Below, in pieces: positions 13,975 through 27,176 of a stretch of DNA of 64,000 nucleotides. The position numbers were made by a program, and so were the translations under genes. This DNA comes from Osmia lignaria lignaria (Eukaryota > Arthropoda > Insecta > Hymenoptera > Megachilidae): the NCBI RefSeq assembly GCF_051020975.1, contig NW_027478158.1, forward strand, positions 7,440,001 through 7,504,000. The letters run 5' to 3'. The number at the start of each line of letters is the position of its first letter. Position 1 is the first letter of the stretch. The notes under the pieces were generated by a model. It was not told the DNA's origin. It saw only the letters and a program-made list of their open reading frames with translations, and did no database searches.

Positions 13975-14296
13975 TCAGATGCGTAGTTCTCGAGATATAT
14001 CAAGATATTTAAAAGTTCCGAAGCCGCACCAACATAATAGAGATACAGAAACACCGTGGCCCCTTTCTTTCAGATAACTGTGCACTATTGCGAGCTGGAA
14101 ATGCCACTTCCTGTTTAGCTGTGCAGAAGAAGAACAACAAGAAGAAGAAATATCTGGAAATATGTCCGTCAGGCCCCTTCCCTTGAGGTAAATCTGCAAA
14201 TATCTCGGAAACGAAGCGAGCTACGGCAAAATCTTAAGAGACCTTTTTGGTAGAGAATGAAGTTTCCTACTTTTTATGTTCTATGATATTTTTTGA
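13975..14296. repeat. Chimeric monomer (n left half, p right half)
   Basis: The left part reads cagataactgtgcac, as in the 10756 type. The right part reads atctggaaatatg, ttgaggtaaatc and gagctacgg, as in the 11722 type, and it is followed by a 12044-type copy as 11722 is. Relative to the 10756-12364 order this joins monomer 1 to monomer 4 and skips three copies. That is the expected product of unequal exchange (inference). Confidence 0.7.
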
Positions 14297-15261
14297 TCAG
14301 ATGCGTAGTTCTCGAGATATATCAAGATATTTAAAAGTTCCGATGCCGCACCAACATAATAGAGATACAGAAACACCGTGGCCCCTTTCTTTCAGATAAC
14401 TCTGCACCATTGCGAGCTGGAAATGCCACTTCCTGTTTAGCTGTGCAGAAGAAGAACAACAAGAAGAAGAAATATCTCGAAATATGTCCGTCAGGCCCCT
14501 TCCCTTGAGATAAATCTGCAAATATCTCGGAAACGAAGCGAGCTATGGCAAAATGTTAAGAGACCTTATTTGTAGAGAATTAAGTTTCCTACTTTTTATG
14601 TTCTATGATATTATTTGATCAGATGCGTAGTTCTCGAGATATATCAAGATATTTAAAAGTTCCGAAGCCGCACCAACATAATAGAGATACAGAAACACCG
14701 TGGCCCCTTTCTTTCAGATAACTGTGCACTATTGCGAGCTGGAAATGCCACTTCCTGTTTAGCTGTGCAGAAGAAGAACAACAAGAAGAAGAAATATCTG
14801 GAAATATGTCCGTCAGGCCCCTTCCCTTGAGGTAAATCTGCAAATATCTCGGAAACGAAGCGAGCTACGGCAAAATCTTAAGAGACCTTTTTGGTAGAGA
14901 ATGAAGTTTCCTACTTTTTATGTTCTATGATATTTTTTGATCAGATGCGTAGTTCTCGAGATATATCAAGATATTTAAAAGTTCCGATGCCGCACCAACA
15001 TAATAGAGATACAGAAACACCGTGGCCCCTTTCTTTCAGATAACTCTGCACCATTGCGAGCTGGAAATGCCACTTCCTGTTTAGCTGTGCAGAAGAAGAA
15101 CAACAAGAAGAAGAAATATCCCGAAATATGTCCGTCAGGCCCCTTCCCTTGAGATAAATCTGCAAATATCTCGGAAACGAAGCGAGCTATGGCAAAATGT
15201 TGAGAGACCTTTTTTGTAGAGAATTAAGTTTCCTACGTTTTATGTTGTATGATATTTTTGA
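13975..15261. repeat. Tandem duplication of a two-monomer unit (644 bp)
   Basis: The pair 13975 plus 14297 is repeated by 14619 plus 14941. Both first members end with caaaatcttaag and both second members carry ccgatgccgc with cagataactctgcacc. They diverge late in the second member (tctcgaaat against tcccgaaat, then different spacers), which places the right limit of homology near 14470 and 15115. Confidence 0.8.
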
Positions 15262-16227
15262 TCAGATGCGTAGTTCTCGAGATATATCAAGATATTTAAA
15301 AGTTCCGAAGCCGCACCAACACAATAGAGATACAGAAACACCGTGGCCCCTTTCTTTGAGATAACTCTGCACCATTGCGAGCTGCAAATGCCACTTCCAG
15401 CTTAGCTGTGCAGAAGAAGACCAACAAGAAGAAGAAATATCTCGAAATATGTCCGTCAGGCCCCTTCCCTTGAGATAAATCTGCAAATATCTCGGAAACG
15501 AAGCGAGCTATGGCAAAATGTTAAGAGACCTTATTTGTAGAGAATTAAGTTTCCTACTTTTTATGTTCTATGATATTATTTGATCAGATGCGTAGTTCTC
15601 GAGATATATCAAGATATTTAAAAGTTCCGAAGCCGCACCAACATAATAGAGATACAGAAACACCGTGGCCCCTTTCTTTGAGATAACTCTGCACTATTGC
15701 GAGCTGCAAATGCCACTTCCAGCTTAGCTGTGCAGAAGAAGAACAACAAGAAGAAGAAATATCTGGAAATATGTCCGTCAGGCCCCTTCCCTTGAGATAA
15801 ATCTGCAAATATCTCGGAAACGAAGCGAGCTACGGCAAAATGTTAAGAGACCTTTTTTGTAGAGAATTATATTTCCCACAATTTAGGTTCTATGATATTT
15901 TTTGATCAGAAGCGTAGTTTTCGAGATATATCGAGATATTTAAAAGATTCGAAGCCGCACCAACACAATAGAGATACAGAAACACCGTGGCCCCTTTCTT
16001 TGAGATAACTCTGCACCATTGCGAGCTGCAAATGCCACTTCCAGCTTAGCTGTGCAGAAGAAGACCAACAAGAAGAAGAAATATCTCGAAATATGTCCGT
16101 CAGGCCCCTTCCCTTGAGATAAATCTGCAAATATCTCGGAAACGAAGCGAGCTATGGCAAAATGTTAAGAGACCTTATTTGTAGAGAATTAAGTTTCCTA
16201 CTTTTTATGTTCTATGATATTATTTGA

Positions 16228-16550
16228 TCAGATGCGTAGTTCTCGAGATATATCAAGATATTTAAAAGTTCCGAAGCCGCACCAACATAATAGAGATACA
16301 GAAACACCGTGGCCCCTTTCTTTGAGATAACTCTGCACTATTGCGAGCTGTAAATGCCACTTCGAGCTTAGCTGTGCAGAAGAAGAACAACAAGAAGAAG
16401 ACATATCTCGAAATATGTCCGTCAGGCCCCTTCCCTTGAGATATATCTGCAAATATCTCGGAAACGCAGCGAGCTATGGCAAAATGTTAAGAGACCTTTT
16501 TTTGTAGAGAATTATGTTTCCTACAATTTATGTTCTATGATATTTTTTGA
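16228..16550. repeat. 323-bp monomer with an extra T
   Basis: The run after gagacc has seven T (gagacctttttttgtagag, about 16491-16506) where six is usual. It is the only copy with this insertion. It shares gaagacatatctcg with the next copy (16551) and nowhere else I noticed, so 16228 and 16551 share a local duplication or conversion. Confidence 0.85.
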
Positions 16551-16872
16551 TCAGAAGCGTAGTTTTCGAGATATATCGAGAAATTTAAAAGTTCCAAAGC
16601 CGCACCAACATAATAGAGATACAGAAACACCGTGGCCCCTTTCTTTGAGATAACTCTGCACCATTGCGAGCTGTAAATGCCACTTCCAGCTTAGCTGTGC
16701 AGAAGAAGAACAACAAGAAGAAGACATATCTCGAAATATGTCCGTCAGGCCCCTTCCCTTGAGATAAATCTGCAAATATCTCGGAAACGAAGCGAGCTAT
16801 GGCCAATTGTTAAGAGACCTTTTTTGTAGAGAATTAAGTTTCCTACTTTTTATGTTCTATGATATTTTTTGA

Positions 16873-18482
16873 TCAGATGCGTAGTTCTCGAGATATATCA
16901 AGATATTTAAAAGTTCCGAAGCCGCACCAACATAATAGGGATACAGAAACACCGTGGCCCCTTTCTTTGAGATAACTCTGCACTATTGCGAGCTGCAAAT
17001 GCCACTTCCAGCTTAGCTGTGCAGAAGAAGAACAACAAGAAGAAGAAATATCTGGAAATATGTCCGTCAGGCCCCTTCCCTTGAGGTAAATCTGCAAATA
17101 TCTCGGAAACGAAGCGAGCTACGGCAAAATGTTAAGAGACCTTTTTGGTAGAGAATGAAGTTTCCTACTTTTTATGTTCTATGATATTTTTTGATCAGGT
17201 GCGTAGTTCTCGAGATATATCAAGATATTTAAAAGTTCCGAAGCCGCACCAACATAATAGAGATACAGAAACACCGTGGCCCCTTTCTTTGAGATAACTC
17301 TGCACTATTGCGAGCTGCAAATGCCACTTCCAGCTTAGCTGTGCAGAAGAAGAACAACAAGAAGAAGAAATATCTGGAAATATGTCCGTCAGGCCCCTTC
17401 CCTTGAGATAAATCTGCAAATATCTCGGAAACGAAGCGAGCTACGGCAAAATGTTAAGAGACCTTTTTTGTAGAGAATTATATTTCCCACAATTTAGGTT
17501 CTATGATATTTTTTGATCAGAAGCGTAGTTTTCGAGATATATCGAGATATTTAAAAGATCCGAAGCCGCACCAACACAATAGAGATACAGAAACACCGTG
17601 GCCCCTTTCTTTGAGATAACTCTGCACCATTGCGAGGTGCAAATGCCACTTCCAGCTTAGCTGTGCAGAAGAAGACCAACAAGAAGAAGAAATATCTCGA
17701 AATATGTCCGTCAGGCCCCTTCCCTTGAGATAAATCTGCAAATATCTCGGAAACGAAGCGAGCTATGGCAAAATGTTAAGAGACCTTATTTGTAGAGAAT
17801 TAAGTTTCCTACTTTTTATGTTCTATGATATTATTTGATCAGATGCGTAGTTCTCGAGATATATCAAGATATTTAAAAGTTCCGAAGCCGCACCAACATA
17901 ATAGAGATACAGAAACACGGTGGCCCCTTTCTTTCAGATAACTGTGCACTATTGCGAGCTGGAAATGCCACTTCCTGTTTAGCTGTGCAGAAGAAGAACA
18001 ACAAGAAGAAGAAATATCCCGAAATATGTCCGTCAGGCCCCTTCCCTTGAGATAAATCTGCATATATCTCGGAAACGAAGCGAGCTATGGCAAAATGTTA
18101 AGAGACCTTTTTGGTAGAGAATGAAGTTTCCTACTTTTTATGTTCTATGATATTTTTTGATCAGATGCGTAGTTCTCGAGATATATCAAGATATTTAAAA
18201 GTTCCGAAGCCGCACCAACATAATAGAGATACAGAAACACCGTGGCCCCTTTCTTTGAGATAACTCTGCACTATTGCGAGCTGCAAATGCCACGTCCAGC
18301 TTAGCTGTGCAGAAGAAGAACAACAAGAAGAAGAAATATCTGGAAATATGTCCGTCAGGCCCCTTCCCTTGAGATAAATCTGCAAATATCTCGGAAACGA
18401 AGCGAGCTACGGCAAAATGTTAAGAGACCTTTTTTGTAGAGAATTATATTTCCCACAATTTAGGTTCTATGATATTTTTTGA
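16873..18482. repeat. Five-monomer segment (p-p-w-n-p), copy 2
   Basis: Counterpart of 9790-11399. Local differences include aataggg in 16873 and acggtgg in 17839. After 18161 the next monomer (18483) is of the ggccagttcc type rather than w, marking the end of the copied stretch. Confidence 0.75.
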
Positions 18483-18804
18483 TCAGAAGCGTAGTTTTCG
18501 AGATATATCGAGATATTTAAAAGATCCGAAGCCGCACCAACACAATAGAGATACAGAAACACCGTGGCCCCTTTCTTTGAGATAACTCTGCACTATTGCG
18601 AGCTGCAAATGCCACTTCCAGCTTAGCTGTGCAGAGGAAGAACAACAAGAAGAAGAAATATCTCGAAATATGTCCGTCAGGCCAGTTCCTTTGAGCTGAA
18701 TCTGCAAATATCTCGGAAACGAAGCGAGCTATGGCAAAATGTTAAGAGACGTTTTTTGTAGAGAATTATGTTTCCTACAATTTATGTTCTATGATATTTT
18801 TTGA

Positions 18805-21800
18805 TCAGAAGCGTAGTTTTCGAGATATATCGAGATATTTAAAAGTTCCGAAGCCGCACCAACATAATAGGGATACAGAAACACAGTGGCCCCTTTCTTT
18901 GAGATAACTCTGCAGTATTGCGAGCTGTAAATGCCACTTCCAGCTTAGCTGTGCAGAAGAAGATCAACAAGAAGAAGAAATATCTCGAAATATGTCCGTC
19001 AGGCCCCTTCCCTTGAGATAAATCTGCAAATATCTCGGAAACGAAGAGAGCTATGGCAAAATGTTAAGAGACCTTTTGTGTAGAGAATTAAGTTTCCTAC
19101 TTTTTATGTTCTATGATATTTTTTGATCAGAAGCGTAGTTTTCGAGATATATCGAGATATTTAAAAGTTCCGAAGCCGCACCAACATAATAGAGATACAG
19201 AAACACCGTGGCCCCTTTCTTTGAGATAACTCTGCACTAGTGCGAGCCGCAAATGCCACTTCCAGCTTAGCTGTGCAGAAGAAGAACAACAAGAAGAAGA
19301 AATATCTCGAAATATGTCCGTTAGGCCCCTTCCCTTGAGATAAATGTGCAAATATCTCGGAAACGAAGCGAGCTATGGCAAAATGTTGGGAGACCTTTTT
19401 TGTAGAGAATTAAGTTTCCTACTATCTATGTTCTATGATATTTTTTGATCAGATGCGTAGTTCTCGAGATATATCAAGATATTTAAAAGTTCCGAAGCTG
19501 CACCAACATAATAGAGATACAGAAACACCGTGGCCCCTTTCTTTGAGATAACTCTGCACTATTGCGAGCTGCAAATGCCACATCCAGCTTAGCTGTGCAG
19601 AAGAAGAACAACAAGAAGAAGAAATATCTCGAAATATGTCCGTCAGACCCCTTCCCTTGAGATAAATGTGCAAATATCTCGGAAACGAAGCGAGCTATGG
19701 CAAAATGTTGAGAGACCTTTTTTGTAGAGAATTATGTTTCCTACAATTTACGTTCTATGATATTTTTTGATCAGAAGCGTAGTTTTCGAGATATATCGCG
19801 ATATTTAAAAGTTCCGAAGCCGCACCAACATAATAGAGATACAGAAACACCGTGGCCCCTTTCTTTGAGATAACTCTGCACTATTGCGAGCTGCAAATGC
19901 CACATCCAGCTTCGCTGTGCAGAAGAAGAACAACAAGAAGAAGAAATATCTCGAAATATGTCCGTCAGGCCCCTTCCCTTGAGATAAATCTGCAAATATC
20001 TCGGAAACGAAGCGAGCTATGGCAAAGTGTTAAGAGACCTTTTTTGTAGAGAATTAGGTTTCCTACTTTTTATGTTCTATGATATTTTTTGATCAGAAGC
20101 GTAGTTTTCGAGATATATCGAGATATTTAAAAGTTCCGAAGCCGCACCAACATAATAGGGATACAGAAACACAGTGGCCCCTTTCTTTGAGATAACTCTG
20201 CAGTATTGCGAGCTGTAAATGCCACTTCCAGCTTAGCTGTGCAGAAGAAGATCAACAAGAAGAAGAAATATCTCGAAATATGTCCGTCAGGCCCCTTCCC
20301 TTGAGATAAATCTGCAAATATCTCGGAAACGAAGAGAGCTATGGCAAAATGTTAAGAGACCTTTTGTGTAGAGAATTAAGTTTCCTACTTTTTACGTTCT
20401 ATGATATTTTTTGATCTGATGCGTAGTTCTCGAGATATATCAAGATATTTAAAAGTTCCGAAGCCGCACCAACATAATAGAGATTCAGAAACACCGTGGC
20501 CCCTTTCTTTGAGATAACTCTGCACTAGTGCGGGCCGCAAATGCCACTTCCAGCTTAGCTGTGCAGAAGAAGAACAACAAGAAGAAGAAATATCTCGAAA
20601 TATGTCCGTCAGGCCCCTTCCCTTGAGATATATCTGCAAATATCTCGGAAACGAAACGAGCTATGGCAAAATCTTAAGAGACCTTTTTTGTAGAGAATTA
20701 TGTTTCCTACAATTTATGTTCTATGACATTTTTTGATCAGAAGCGTAGTTCTCGAGATATATCAAGATATTTAAAAGTTCCGAAGCCGCACCAACATAAT
20801 AGAGATACAGAAACACCGTGGCCCCTTTCTTTCAGATAACTCTGCACTATTGCGAGCTGGAAATGCCACTTCCAGCTTAGCTGTGCAGAAGAAGAACAAC
20901 AAGAAGAAGAAATATCTCGAAATATGTCCGTTAGGCCCCTTCCCTTGAGATAAATGTGCAAATATCTCGGAAACGAAGCGAGCTATGGCAAAATGTTGAG
21001 AGACCTTTTTTGTAGAGAATTAAGTTTCCTACTATCTATGTTCTATGATATTTTTTGATCAGATGCGTAGTTCTCGAGATATATCAAGATATTTAAAAGT
21101 TCCGAAGCTGCACCAACATAATAGAGATACAGAAACACCGTGGCCCCTTTCTTTGAGATAACTCTGCACTATTGCGAGCTGCAAATGCCACATCCAGCTT
21201 CGCTGTGCAGAAGAAGAACAACAAGAAGAAGAAATATCTCGAAATATGTCCGTCAGGCCCCTTCCCTTGAGATAAATCTGCAAATATCTCGGAAACGAAG
21301 CGAGCTATGGCAAAGTGTTAAGAGACCTTTTTTGTAGAGAATTAAGTTTCCTACTTTTTATGTTCTATGATATTTTTTGATCAGATGCGTAGTTCTCGAG
21401 ATATATCAAGATATTTAAAAGTTCCGAAGCCGCACCAACATAATAGAGATACAGAAACACCGTGGCCCCTTTCTTTGAGATAACTCTGCACTATTGCGAG
21501 CTGGAAATGCCACTTCCAGTTTAGCTGTGCAGAAGAAGAACAACAAAAAGAAGAAATATCTCGAAACATGTCCGTCAGGCCCCTTCCCTTGAGATAAATC
21601 TGCAAATATCTCGGAAACGAAGCGAGCTATTGCAAAATGTTAAGAGACCTTTTTTGTGGAGAATTAAGTTTGCTACTTTTTATGTCCTATGATATTTTTT
21701 GATCAGATGCGTAGTTCTCGAGATATATCAAGATATTTAAAAGTTCCGAAGCCGCACCAACATAATAGAGATACAGAAACACCGTGGCCCCTTTCTTTGA

Positions 21801-22024
21801 GATAACTCTGCACTATTGCGAGCTGCAAATGCCACTTCCAGCATAGCTGTGCAGAAGAAGAACAACAAGAAGAAGAAATATCTCGAAATATGTCCGTCAG
21901 GCCCCTTCCCTTAAGATAAATCTGCAAATATCTCGGAAACGAAGCGAGCTATGGCAAAATGTTGGGAGACGTTTTTTGTAGAGAATTATGTTTCCTACAA
22001 TTTATGTTCTATGATATTTTTTGA
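18805..22024. repeat. Block 3: scrambled 4/5-monomer duplication
   Basis: Copies 18805 and 20093 (offset 1,288) share aatagggatac, acacagtggcc, gcagtattg and agatcaacaag. The junction from the right half of 19127 (gttaggcc, aaatgtgc, actatctatg) into the left half of 19449 (gaagctgcacc) recurs from 20737 into 21059 at offset 1,610. The right half of 19771 (ttcgctgtg, gcaaagtgtt) recurs in 21059 at offset 1,288. Copies 21381 and 21703 bridge to the next block. Confidence 0.75.
21059..21380. repeat. Chimeric monomer (19449-type left, 19771-type right)
   Basis: Left: agatgcg, ttctcgag, tcaagat and gaagctgcacc, as in the B copy at 19449. Right: cacatccagcttcgctgtg and gcaaagtgtt, as in the A copy at 19771. 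The switch lies between about 21118 (last left-specific base) and 21201 (first right-specific base), in sequence common to both parents. Confidence 0.75.
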
Positions 22025-22668
22025 TCAGAAGCGTAGTTTTCGAGATATATCGAGATATTTAAAAGTTCCGAAGCCGCACCAACATAATAGAGATTCAGAA
22101 ACACCGTGGCCCCTTTCTTTGAGATAACTCTGCACTATTGCGACCTGCAAATGCCACTTCCAGCTTAGCTGTGCAGAAGAAGAACAACAAGAAGAAGAAA
22201 TATCACGAAATATGTCCGTTAGGCCCCTTCCCTTGAGATAAATCTGCAAATATCTCGGAAACGAAGCGAGCTATGGCAAAATGTTAAGAGACCTTTTTTG
22301 TAGCGAATTAAGTTTCCTACTTTTTATGTTCTATGATATTTTTTGATCAGATGCGTAGTTCTCGAGATATATCAAGATATTTAAAAGTTCCGAAGCCGCA
22401 CCAACATAATAGAGATACAGAAACACCGTGGCCCCTTTCTTTCACATAACTATGCACTATTGCGAGCTGCAAATGCCACTTCCAGCTTAGCTGTGCAGAA
22501 GAAGAACAACAAGAAGAAGAAATATCTCGAAATATGTCCGTCAGGCCCCTTACCTTGAGATAAATCTGCAAATATCTCGGAAACGAAGCGAGCTATGGCA
22601 AAATGTTAAGAGACCTTTTTTGTAAAGTATTAAGTTTCCTACTTTTTATCTTCTATGATATTTTCTGG

Positions 22669-25030
22669 TCAGATGCGTAGTTCTCGAGATATATCAAGAT
22701 ATTTAAAAGTTCCGAAGCCGCACCAACATAATAGAGATACAGAAACACCGTGGCCCCTCTCTTTGAGATAACTCTGCACAATTGCGAGCTGCAAATGCCA
22801 CTTCCAGCTTAGCTGTGCAGAAGAAGAACAACAAGAAGAAGAAGTATCTCGAAATATGTCCGTCAGGCCCCTTCCCTTGAGATAAATCTGCAAATATCTC
22901 GGAAACGAAGCGAGCTATTGCAAAATGTTAAGAGACCTTTTTTGTAGAGAATTGAGTTTCCTACTTTTTATGTTCTATGATATTTTTTGATCAGATGCGT
23001 AGTTCTCGAGATATATCAAGATATTTAAAAGTTAAGAAGCCGCACCAACATAATAGAGATACAGCAACACCGTGACCCCTTTCTTTGAGATAACTCTGCA
23101 CTAATGCGAGCTGCAAATGCCACTTCCAGCTTAGCTGTGCAGAAGAAGAACAACAAGAAGAAGAAATATCACGAAATATGTCCGTTAGGCCCCTTCCCTT
23201 GAGATAAATCTGCAAATATCTCGGAAACGAAGCGAGCTATGGCAAAATGTTAAGAGACCTTTCTTGTAGCGAATTAAGTTTCCTACTTTTTATGTTCTAT
23301 GATATTTTTTGATCAGATGCGTAGTTCTCGAGATATATCAAGATATTTAAAAGTTCCGAAGCCGCACCAACATAATAGAGATACAGAAACACCGTGGCCC
23401 CTTTCTTTCAGATAACTATGCACTATTGCGAGCTGCAAATGCCACTTCCAGCTTAGCTGTGCAGAAGAAGAACAACAAGAAGAAGAAATATCTCGAAATA
23501 TGTCCGTTAGGCCCCTTCCCTTGAGATAAATCTGCAAATATCTCGGAAACGAAGCGAGCTATGGCAAAATGTTAAGAGACCTTTTTTGTAGAGAATTAAG
23601 TTTCCTACTTTTTATGTTCTATGATATTTTTTGATCAGATGCGTAGTTCTCGAGATATATCAAGATATTTAAAAGTTCCGAAGCCGCACCAACATAATAG
23701 AGATACAGAAACACCGTGGCCCCTTTCTTTGAGATAACTCTGCACTACTGCGAGCTGCAAGTGCCACTTCCAGCTTAGCTGTGCAGAAGAAGAACAACAA
23801 GAAGAAGAAATATCTCGAAATATGTCCGTCAGGCCCCTTCCCTTGAGATAAATCTGCAAATATCCCGGAAACGAAGCGAGCTATGGCAAAATGTTAAGAG
23901 ACCTTTTTTGTAGAGAATTAAGTTTCCTACTTTTTATGTTCTATGATATTTTTTGATCAGATGCGTAGTTCTCGAGATATATCAAGATATTTAAAAGTTC
24001 CGAAGCCGCACCAACATAATAGAGATACAGAAACACCGTGGCCCCTTTCTTTCACATAACTATGCACTATTGCGAGCTGCAAATGCCACTTCCAGCTTAG
24101 CTGTGCAGAAGAAGAACAACAAGAAGAAGAAATATCACGAAATGTGTCCGTTAGGCCCCTTCCCTTGAGATAAATCTGCAAATATCTCGGAAACGAAGCG
24201 AGCTATGGCAAAATGTTAAGAGACCTTTTTTGTAGAGAATTAAGTTTCCTACTTTTTATCTTCTATGATATTTTCTGATCAGATGCGTAGTTCTCGAGAT
24301 ATATCAAGATATTTAAAAGTTCCGACGCCGCACCAACATAATAGAGATACAGAAACACCGTGGCCCCTCTATTTGAGATAACTCTGCACTATTGCCAGCT
24401 CGAAATGCCACTTCCAGTTTAGCTGTGCAGAAGAAGAACAACAAGAAGAAGAAATATCTCGAAATATGTCCGTTAGGCCCCTTCCCTTGAAATAAATCTG
24501 CAAATATCTCGGAAACGAAGCGAGCTATGGCAAAATGTTAAGAGACCTCTTTTGTAGAGAATTAAGTTTCCTACTTTTTATGTTCTATGATATTTTTTGA
24601 TCAGATGCGTAGTTCTCGAGATATATCAAGATATTTAAAAGTTCCGAAGCCGCACCAACATAATACAGATGCAGAAACACCGTGGCCCCTTTCTTTGAGA
24701 TAACTCTGCACTATTGCGAGCTGCAAATGCCACTTTCAGCTTAGCTGTGCAGAAGAAGAACAACAAGAAGAAGAAATATCTCGAAATATGTCCGTCAGGC
24801 CCCTTCCCTTGAGATATATCTGCAAATATCTCGGAAACGAAGCGAGCTATGACAAAATGTTAAGAGACCTTTTTTGTAGAGAATTATGTTTCCTACAATT
24901 TATGTTCTATGATATTTTTTGATCAGAAGCGTAGTTTTCGAGATATATCGAGATATTTAAAAGTTCCGAAGCCGCACCAACATAATAGAGATACAGAAAC
25001 ACCGTGGCCCCTTTCTTTGAGATAACTCTG
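22669..25030. repeat. Seven-monomer segment D-V-H-K-HV-X-Y, copy 1
   Basis: Copies 22669 to 24601 recur in the same order at 27177 to 29109, offset 4,508 bp (14 monomers). Homology runs into the left half of the following A copy (24923 against 29431) and stops where one reads attgcgagctgg and the other agtgcgagccgc. The offset is an exact multiple of 322, so no net indel lies between. Small differences seen: ttttctggtcag before copy 1, and cgacgccgc in 24279 against cgaagccgc in 28787. Confidence 0.85.
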
Positions 25031-25244
25031 CACTATTGCGAGCTGGAAATGCCACTTCCAGTTTAGCTGTGCAGAAGAAGAACAACAAGAAGAAGAAATA
25101 TCTCGAAATATGTCCGTCAGGCCAGTTCCTTTGAGATAAATCTGCAAATATCTCGGAAACGAAGCGAGCTATGGCAAAATGTTAAGAGACCTTTTTTGTA
25201 GAGAATTAAGTTTCCTACTTTTTATGTTCTATGATATTTTTTGA

Positions 25245-26210
25245 TCAGATGCGTAGTTCTCGAGATATATCAAGATATTTAAAAGTTCCGAAGCCGCACC
25301 AACATAATAGAGATACAGAAACACCGTGGCTCCTTTCTTTGAGATAACTCTGCACGATTGCGAGCTTGAAATGCCACTTCCAGTTTAGCTGTGCAGAAGA
25401 AGAACAACAAGAAGAAGAAATATCTCGAAATATGTCCGTTAGGCCCCTTCCCTTGAGATAAATCTGCAAATATCTCGGAAACGAAGCGAGCTATGGCAAA
25501 ATATTAAGAGACCTTTTTTGTAGAGAATTAAGTTTCCTACTTTTTATGTTCTATGATATTTTTTGATCAGATGCGTAGTTCTCGAGATATATCAAGATAT
25601 TTAAAAGTTCCGAAGCCGCACCAACATAATAGAGATACAGAAACACCGTGGCCCCTTTCTTTGAGATAACTCTGCACTATTGCGAGCTGGAAATGCCACT
25701 TCCAGTTTAGCTGTGCAGAAGAAGAACAACAAGAAGAAGAAATATCTCGAAATATGTCCGTTAGGCCCCTTCCCTTGAGATAAATCTCCAAATATCTCGG
25801 AAACGAAGCGAGCTATGGCAAAATGTTAAGAGACGTTTTTTGTAGAGAATTATGTTTCCTACTTTTTATGTTCTATAATATTTTTTGATCAGATGCGTAG
25901 TTCTCGAGATATATCAAGATATTTAAAAGTTCCGAAGCCGCACCAACATAATAGAGATACAGAAACACCGTGGCCCCTTTCTTTGAGATAACTCTGCACT
26001 ATTGCGAGCTGTAAATGCCACTTCCAGCTTAGCTGTGCAGAAGAAGAACAACAAGAAGAAGAAATATCTCGAAATATGTCCGTCAGGCCCCTTCCCTTGA
26101 GATATATCTGCAAATATCTCGGAAACGAAGCGAGCTATGACAAAATGTTAAGAGACCTTTTTTGTAGAGAATTATGTTTCCTACAATTTATGTTGTATGA
26201 TATTTTTTGA
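25245..26210. repeat. Three-monomer segment, copy 1
   Basis: Copies 25245 (tggctcctttc, gcttgaaatgcc), 25567 (aaatctccaaat) and 25889 (gctgtaaatgcc) recur as 31682, 32004 and 32326, offset 6,437 bp (20 monomers minus the 3-bp deletion of 30397). Copies 25567 plus 25889 also echo as 26211 plus 26533, offset 644, sharing aaatctccaaat and ttctataatatt. Confidence 0.7.
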
Positions 26211-27176
26211 TCAGAAGCGTAGTTTTCGAGATATATCGAGATATTTAAAAGTTCCGAAGCCGCACCAACATAATAGAGATACAGAAACACCGTGGCCCCT
26301 TTCTTTGAGATAACTCTGCACTATTGCGAGCTGGAAATGCCACTTCCAGTTTAGCTGTGCAGAAGAAGAACAACAAGAAGAAGAAATATCTCGAAATATG
26401 TCCGTTAGGGCCCTTCCCTTGAGATAAATCTCCAAATATCTCGGAAACGAAGCGAGCTATGGCAAAATGTTAAGAGACGTTTTTTGTAGAGAATTATGTT
26501 TCCTACTTTTTATGTTCTATAATATTTTTTGATCAGATGCGTAGTTCTCGAGATATATCAAGATATTTAAAAGTTCCGAAGCCGCACCAACATAATAGAG
26601 ATACAGAAACACCGTGGCCCCTTTCTTTGAGATAACTCTGCACTATTGCGAGCTGTAAATGCCACTTCCAGCTTAGCTGTGCAGAAGAAGAACAACAAGA
26701 AGAAGAAATATCTCGAAATATGTCCGTCAGGCCCCTTCCCTTGAGATATATCTGCAAATATCTCGGAAACGAAGCGAGCTATGACAAAATGTTAAGAGAC
26801 CTTTTTTGTAGAGAATTATGTTTCCTACAATTTATGTTGTATGATATTTTTTGATCAGAAGCGTAGTTCTCGAGATATATCAAGATATTTAAAAGTTCCG
26901 AAGCCGCACCAACATAATAGAGATACAGAAACACCGTGGCCCCTCTCTTTGAGATAACTCTGCACTATTGCGAGCTGGAAATGCCACTTCCAGTTTAGCT
27001 GTGCAGAAGAAGAACAACAAGAAGAAGAAATATCTCGAAATATGTCCGTTAGGCCCCTTCCCTTGAGATAAATCTGCAAATATCTCGGAAACGAAGCGAG
27101 CTATGGCAAAATGTTAAGAGACCTTTTTTGTAGAGAATTAAGTTTCCTACTTTTTATGTTCTATGATATTTTTTGA

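Larger units (their letters stand above)
4639..18804. repeat. Block 2: array sector with three private marker variants
   Basis: About 44 copies built from recurring variants: w (agaagaccaacaag), p (atctggaaatatg), n (cttcctgtttagc) and e (cgcttccagc with ccctcgagataa). Order by start: 4961w, 5927e, 6249e, 6571p, 6893n, 7215p, 7537w, 7859pn, 8181n, 8502w, 8824n, 9146, 9468e, 9790p, 10112p, 10434w, 10756n, 11078p, 11400w, 11722pn, 12044n, 12365w, 12687, 13009, 13331p, 13653w, 13975pn, 14297n, 14619pn, 14941n, 15262w, 15584p, 15906w, 16228, 16551, 16873p, 17195p, 17517w, 17839n, 18161p, 18483. A spacer variant, tatttcccacaatttagg, precedes many of the A-type w copies. Segments are reused but there is no single period. 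Confidence 0.8.

Noticed and set aside
4639..18804. A single regular higher-order repeat of 3 or 6 monomers in block 2
   Set aside because: The w-type copies fall at intervals of 8, 3, 6, 3, 3, 4, 5, 2 and 5 monomers, so no constant period holds; only segmental copies are supported.
19852..20049. Plus-strand 65-codon ORFs here and at 21140-21337
   Set aside because: Both come from the same local variant (the loss of a stop in the cttcgctgtg monomers) within duplicated satellite copies; they are not a separate gene.
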